Assembly: GCA_023442945.1 (NCBI GenBank)
Contig: JAEZWW010000040.1
Span: forward strand, 1 to 64,000
Source of the DNA: Pseudomonadota bacterium
GTDB taxonomy: Bacteria > Pseudomonadota > Gammaproteobacteria > Burkholderiales > Burkholderiaceae_C
DNA: 64,000 nt
Reading direction: 5' to 3'
Of this stretch, positions 61,041-64,000 are shown one piece after another (the stretch's first letter is position 1; each line of letters begins with the position of its first letter). The notes below the pieces were generated by a model. That model made no database searches, was not told the origin of the DNA, and saw nothing but the letters and a program-made list of their open reading frames with translations. Position numbers and translations under genes: made by a program.

Positions 61041-61714
61041 TGTTGTTCTTTGAAGAGTTCCAGGATGCGCCAGCCGCGGGCCACGGCCGTGGCCCGCAAG
61101 GTGTCGTCGGGGTTGGTGGCCACGGGCTGCTGGACTTTTTCCAGCAGCGGCAGGTCGTTGCGCGAATCGGAATAAAAAGTGATGTCGGCGTCGGCCCAGC
61201 CGCGCCCGCGCGCCGCCAGCCATTCGGCCACGCGCGTGACCTTGCCTTCGCGAAACGACGGCGTGCCGGCGATCTCGCCCGTGTACCAGCCGCCCGGGCC
61301 GCGCGCCAGGTCGACCGCGATCAACTCGCTCACGCCAAAGCTGTGCGCAATTGGCCGGGTGACGAATTCGTTGGTGGCGGTGACGATCACGATCTGATCG
61401 CCCGCCTTGCGGTGCGCCTCCACCAGCGCGCGCGCCTGCGGCGTGATGGCCGGACCGACCACTTCGCGCATGAAGCGCGCCTGCGCCTCGGCCGACGCGC
61501 CGGGGCCGTGACGGCGGATCGGCTCGGTGGTGAAGCGGATGTAGTCGTGGATGTCCAGCGTGCCGGCCTTGTACTGCTCGTAAAAACCGTCGTTGCGGCG
61601 CTTGAATTCGACCGGATCGGCCCAGCCGATGCGGGTGGCGAACTCGCCCCACGCGTGGTCCGAATCGATCGGGATCAGCGTGTGGTCAAGGTCGAAGAGA
61701 GCCAGTTTCATCAT
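61037..61714 (-). CDS. HAD-IB family phosphatase
   Basis: The product is 225 residues. Motif I LALFDLDHTLIPIDSDHAWG carries the nucleophile Asp; motif II IVIVTATNEFV; motif III/IV ITFYSDSRNDLPLL. Closest in pattern to HAD-IB hydrolases of the SerB-like group. Coupled to pcnB by an ATGA overlap. Substrate unknown. Either of two adjacent Met codons at 61714 or 61711 may start it. Confidence 0.9.
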   Translation of the reverse strand: MMKLALFDLDHTLIPIDSDHAWGEFATRIGWADPVEFKRRNDGFYEQYKAGTLDIHDYIRFTTEPIRRHGPGASAEAQARFMREVVGPAITPQARALVEAHRKAGDQIVIVTATNEFVTRPIAHSFGVSELIAVDLARGPGGWYTGEIAGTPSFREGKVTRVAEWLAARGRGWADADITFYSDSRNDLPLLEKVQQPVATNPDDTLRATAVARGWRILELFKEQQ

Positions 61715-61767
61715 AAAAATCGGGGGTTAGCGCTACAGCCACCTGCGCAGCCAGCTACTCATTTTGC
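61715..61767 (-). repeat. Dispersed ~50-bp repeat, copy 16 (end of hda)
   Basis: The core 61730-61757 on the minus strand is TAGCTGGCTGCGCAGGT, GGCTGTAGCGC, tail CCCGATTTTT. Its first three bases, TAG, are the hda stop codon, and its left flank encodes the last residues of hda. Confidence 0.85.
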
Positions 61768-62441
61768 AGCATGGCCTTGATCAGCGGGATGGTCACACCG
61801 CGCTGGGTCTGCAGCGCGTAGCGGTCCAGGTGGTCCAGCAATTCGACCAGACTGCCCAGATCGCGCGAAAAGCGGCCCAGCACGTAGTCCATGACGTCGT
61901 CGGACAAGAACAGCCCGCGTGCGTCGGCCGCGCGGCGCAGCACGGCACGACATTCGGACTCGGGCAGCGCGTGCAGTTCAAACACATGGCCCCAGGCCAG
62001 GCGCGTGCGCAGGTCGTCGCGCAGCGGCAAATCGGCCGGCGGCAACGCGCCCGCGGCCAGCACCGCGCGCGGCCGGCCCGACGCGGGCGCGACGGCGTTG
62101 ACGAACCAGTTGAAGGCGGTGTGCTGCTGCTCGGCGCTGTAGCGGTCGACGTCGTCCATCATCACCGCGTCCCAGCCGTCCTGAAAGCCGCGCGCAGGCG
62201 GCCCATCGGCGTCCAGCCAGCCGACCGCGGCCCCGCGCGCCAGCAAGGCAGCGCGCGCACCGCGCAGCAAATGCGTCTTTCCGGCGCCGGGCGGGCCCCA
62301 CAGGTAGGTGGGCACGGGCGAGCGGGTCGCGCTTTCGGCCCACAGGCGCAGGTGCTGCAGCGCTTCGGTGTTGCGCCCGGGCAGGTAGTCGTCCAGCGTG
62401 GGCTCGGGCGCCAGCCCGATGTCCAGGGCAATCTGCTTCAT
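61755..62441 (-). CDS. hda: DnaA regulatory inactivator Hda
   Basis: An AAA+ protein of 228 residues that binds the sliding clamp and promotes DnaA-ATP hydrolysis. The clamp-binding motif is at the N-terminus (MKQIALDIGL). Walker A is GPPGAGKTHLL and Walker B VMMDDVDRY; the C-terminal domain ends GVTIPLIKAMLQNE. The stop codon TAG belongs to a dispersed repeat. Divergent from purM. Confidence 0.93.
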   Translation of the reverse strand: MKQIALDIGLAPEPTLDDYLPGRNTEALQHLRLWAESATRSPVPTYLWGPPGAGKTHLLRGARAALLARGAAVGWLDADGPPARGFQDGWDAVMMDDVDRYSAEQQHTAFNWFVNAVAPASGRPRAVLAAGALPPADLPLRDDLRTRLAWGHVFELHALPESECRAVLRRAADARGLFLSDDVMDYVLGRFSRDLGSLVELLDHLDRYALQTQRGVTIPLIKAMLQNE

Positions 62442-62619
62442 CGGCGCGCGGCGGGGGCGATCGGGGGAACAAACAGGGGCATGCGGCCTCAATGAGGCAC
62501 TGCGTGTCGCCGGAAAAGCCGGGTGCAGCGCCTAGAATTCGAGCTTCGATTTTACGCGGCGCCCCGAATCGGGCGCCTTTTGCGCGCGCAAGCGCCCGTT
62601 GCCTGAACCGCCTGCCCCG

Positions 62620-63678
62620 ATGAGTGCCTCCCCTACCCCCCTGAGCTACAAAGACGCCGGTGTCGATATCGACGCGGGCGACGCGCTGGTCGAGCGCATC
62701 AAGCCGCTGGCCAAGCGCACGCTGCGCGAAGGCGTGCTGTCGGGCCTGGGCGGGTTTGGCGCGCTGTTTGAAGTGCCCAAGTGCTACAAGGAGCCGGTGC
62801 TGGTCAGCGGCACCGACGGCGTGGGCACCAAGCTGCGCCTGGCGTTCGAATGGAACGTGCACGACACCGTCGGCATCGACCTGGTCGCCATGAGCGTGAA
62901 CGACGTGCGGGTGCAGGGCGCCGAGCCGCTGTTCTTTCTGGACTATTTCGCGTGCGGCAAGCTGGACGTGGACACGGCCGCAGCCGTGGTCGGCGGCATC
63001 GCTCAGGGGTGCGAGTTGGCCGGCTGCGCGCTGATCGGCGGCGAAACCGCCGAGATGCCGGGCATGTACCCGGCCGGCGAATACGACCTGGCCGGTTTTT
63101 GCGTCGGCGCGGTGGAAAAGGCCGGCATCCTGACCGGGCGCGACGTGGCCGAGGGCGACGTGGTGTTGGGCCTGTCGTCCAGCGGCGTGCACAGCAACGG
63201 CTTCAGCCTGGTGCGCAAGTGCATCGAACGCGCGGGCGCCGACCTGCCCGCCACGCTGGACGGTGTGCCCTTCCGCCAGGCCGTGATGGCGCCCACGCGC
63301 ATCTACGTGAAAAACGTGCTGGCTGCGCTGGCCGCGCAGCCGAACACGGCGACGGCCGGAGGCATCAAGGCGCTGGCCCACATCACCGGTGGCGGCCTGC
63401 TGGAAAACATCCCGCGCGTGCTGCCCGACGGCCTGGCCGCGCATTTGACCAAGGGCAGTTGGCCGCAGACCGAGCTGTTCGCCTGGCTGCAAAAGACGGC
63501 GGGCGTTGACGACATTGAGATGAACCGCACCTTCAACAACGGCATCGGCATGATCGTGGTCGTCGCGCCCTCAGCCGCCGATGCGGTGGCCGCCGCGCTG
63601 CGCGCCGGTGGCGACAGCGTGCACACCATCGGGCGCATCGCCCCGCGCGGCAACGGCGCCGCCGTGGTCGTGGCCTGA
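62620..63678 (+). CDS. purM: Phosphoribosylformylglycinamidine cyclo-ligase
   Basis: Purine synthesis, forms aminoimidazole ribotide, which is also the ThiC substrate. The protein has 352 residues. The start MSASPTPLSYKDAGVDIDAG is chosen. ATP and substrate motifs GTDGVGTKLRLAFEW, GETAEMPGMY, SSSGVHSNGFSLVRK and HITGGGLLENIPRVL are all present. Divergent from hda, the usual arrangement. Confidence 0.97.
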   Translation: MSASPTPLSYKDAGVDIDAGDALVERIKPLAKRTLREGVLSGLGGFGALFEVPKCYKEPVLVSGTDGVGTKLRLAFEWNVHDTVGIDLVAMSVNDVRVQGAEPLFFLDYFACGKLDVDTAAAVVGGIAQGCELAGCALIGGETAEMPGMYPAGEYDLAGFCVGAVEKAGILTGRDVAEGDVVLGLSSSGVHSNGFSLVRKCIERAGADLPATLDGVPFRQAVMAPTRIYVKNVLAALAAQPNTATAGGIKALAHITGGGLLENIPRVLPDGLAAHLTKGSWPQTELFAWLQKTAGVDDIEMNRTFNNGIGMIVVVAPSAADAVAAALRAGGDSVHTIGRIAPRGNGAAVVVA

Positions 63679-63733
63679 GCGGCGCCGCCGCGCTGATCCG
63701 CTTTTACCTGGACCTGATCACCCTCCACCGCCA

Positions 63734-64000
63734 ATGACCCGCCTGCCCGCCGACACACGCCTGCGCATCGCCGACGTGGCCAGCCATGTGCTGATGGTGG
63801 GCGCGCTGCTGCTGATCATGTGGCAGAGCCTGCTGCCCGGTCTGCTGTGCGTGTGTCTGGGCTTTTTAAGTACGCGCTGGTTCAGCCCCAAGCTGGCCGT
63901 GCTGACGCGCTCGCCCAATGGCCAGGCGCCGCGCTTTGCCGCCGCCGTGGTGGCGCTGCTGCCGGTGCTGCTGCTGGCCATCGCCCTGCCGCGCACACGC
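63734..64000 (+). CDS. AI-2E-type permease, 3' end beyond window
   Basis: The frame is open from the ATG at 63734 to the window end (89 codons). It begins MTRLPADTRLRIADVASHVL, with hydrophobic helices and a short basic loop (SPKLAVLTRSPNGQAPR), as in the N-terminus of the UPF0118/PerM-like transporters that often follow purM. Too short for a firm family call. Confidence 0.65.
   Translation, partial: MTRLPADTRLRIADVASHVLMVGALLLIMWQSLLPGLLCVCLGFLSTRWFSPKLAVLTRSPNGQAPRFAAAVVALLPVLLLAIALPRTR

Noticed and set aside
62490..62580. Possible further copy of the dispersed repeat between hda and purM
   Set aside because: Only CGATTTTA and a CGCCTAGAAT fragment are present. There is no TAGCTG or GCGCAGAT, so similarity is not above chance.

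Overview
The window is high-GC, densely packed chromosomal DNA from a betaproteobacterium, most likely Comamonadaceae (the Acidovorax/Ottowia/Hydrogenophaga group). This rests on recognisable gene neighbourhoods (parE-transglycosylase-parC, dapA-bamC, pyrG-kdsA-DUF1330-eno, surE-pcm-nlpD, hda/purM), on the protein families present, and on a short dispersed repeat. I see no rRNA, CRISPR array, insertion sequence or prophage. One tRNA (Asn-GTT) is present.

Layout: 1-4.3 kb holds the end of an MFS exporter, a translationally coupled pair (FAD 2-hydroxyacid oxidase and acetylpolyamine amidohydrolase-like enzyme) and a small periplasmic protein. 4.3-16.8 kb is the thiamine region. A TPP riboswitch precedes thiC-GNAT-thiO-thiS-YcxB-like; a second block holds thiG, a fused ThiD-ThiE gene and a separate thiD. 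Between the blocks lie an APC amino-acid permease and two tandem seven-repeat Kelch proteins. 16.8-23.1 kb has tRNA-Asn, a Rieske oxygenase/acyl-CoA ligase/TetR operon with a palindromic operator over its promoter, and a divergent YeiH exporter/LysR pair. 23.1-27.2 kb is rlmD-nlpD-pcm-surE. 27.3-36.6 kb has a quinone oxidoreductase, two DUF4124 paralogues, a locally duplicated segment around a degenerate polysaccharide deacetylase, and parC-transglycosylase-parE. 36.7-44 kb has a methyltransferase, dapA, bamC, an MBL hydrolase, an Ala-rich lipoprotein, the uL16 arginine hydroxylase, an FKBP isomerase and a glycine-zipper lipoprotein. 44-50.4 kb is dut-coaBC and pyrG-kdsA-DUF1330-eno. 50.4-52.3 kb is an ArsR gene plus a cupin/DUF2867 gene broken by an in-frame amber codon; the pair sits between eno and ftsB. 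52.6-64 kb has ftsB, rpsP-rimM, a GNAT/TM2 pair, the Pit/DUF47 phosphate module, DUF486, GST, folK-pcnB-HAD, hda, purM and the start of an AI-2E-type permease.

The most unusual signal is a roughly 50-bp dispersed repeat with a 28-bp core (TAGCTG, 2-3 variable bases, GCGCAGAT, 3-4 variable bases, TGTAGGGC). I count sixteen clear copies and one decayed copy. Nine clear copies lie outside genes or at their edges; two of these supply a possible start codon and a stop codon. Seven lie inside or at the start of coding sequence. Six of those seven are antisense to their gene and are read in exactly the same phase, giving peptides of the type ALxxSAxxA (lhgO, thiDE, rlmD, parC, coaBC, pcnB). The seventh is in the sense direction, forms the linker between the ThiD and ThiE domains, and has lost the half that would bring a stop. 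It behaves like a protein-invading interspersed element, comparable in principle with the Rickettsia palindromic elements.
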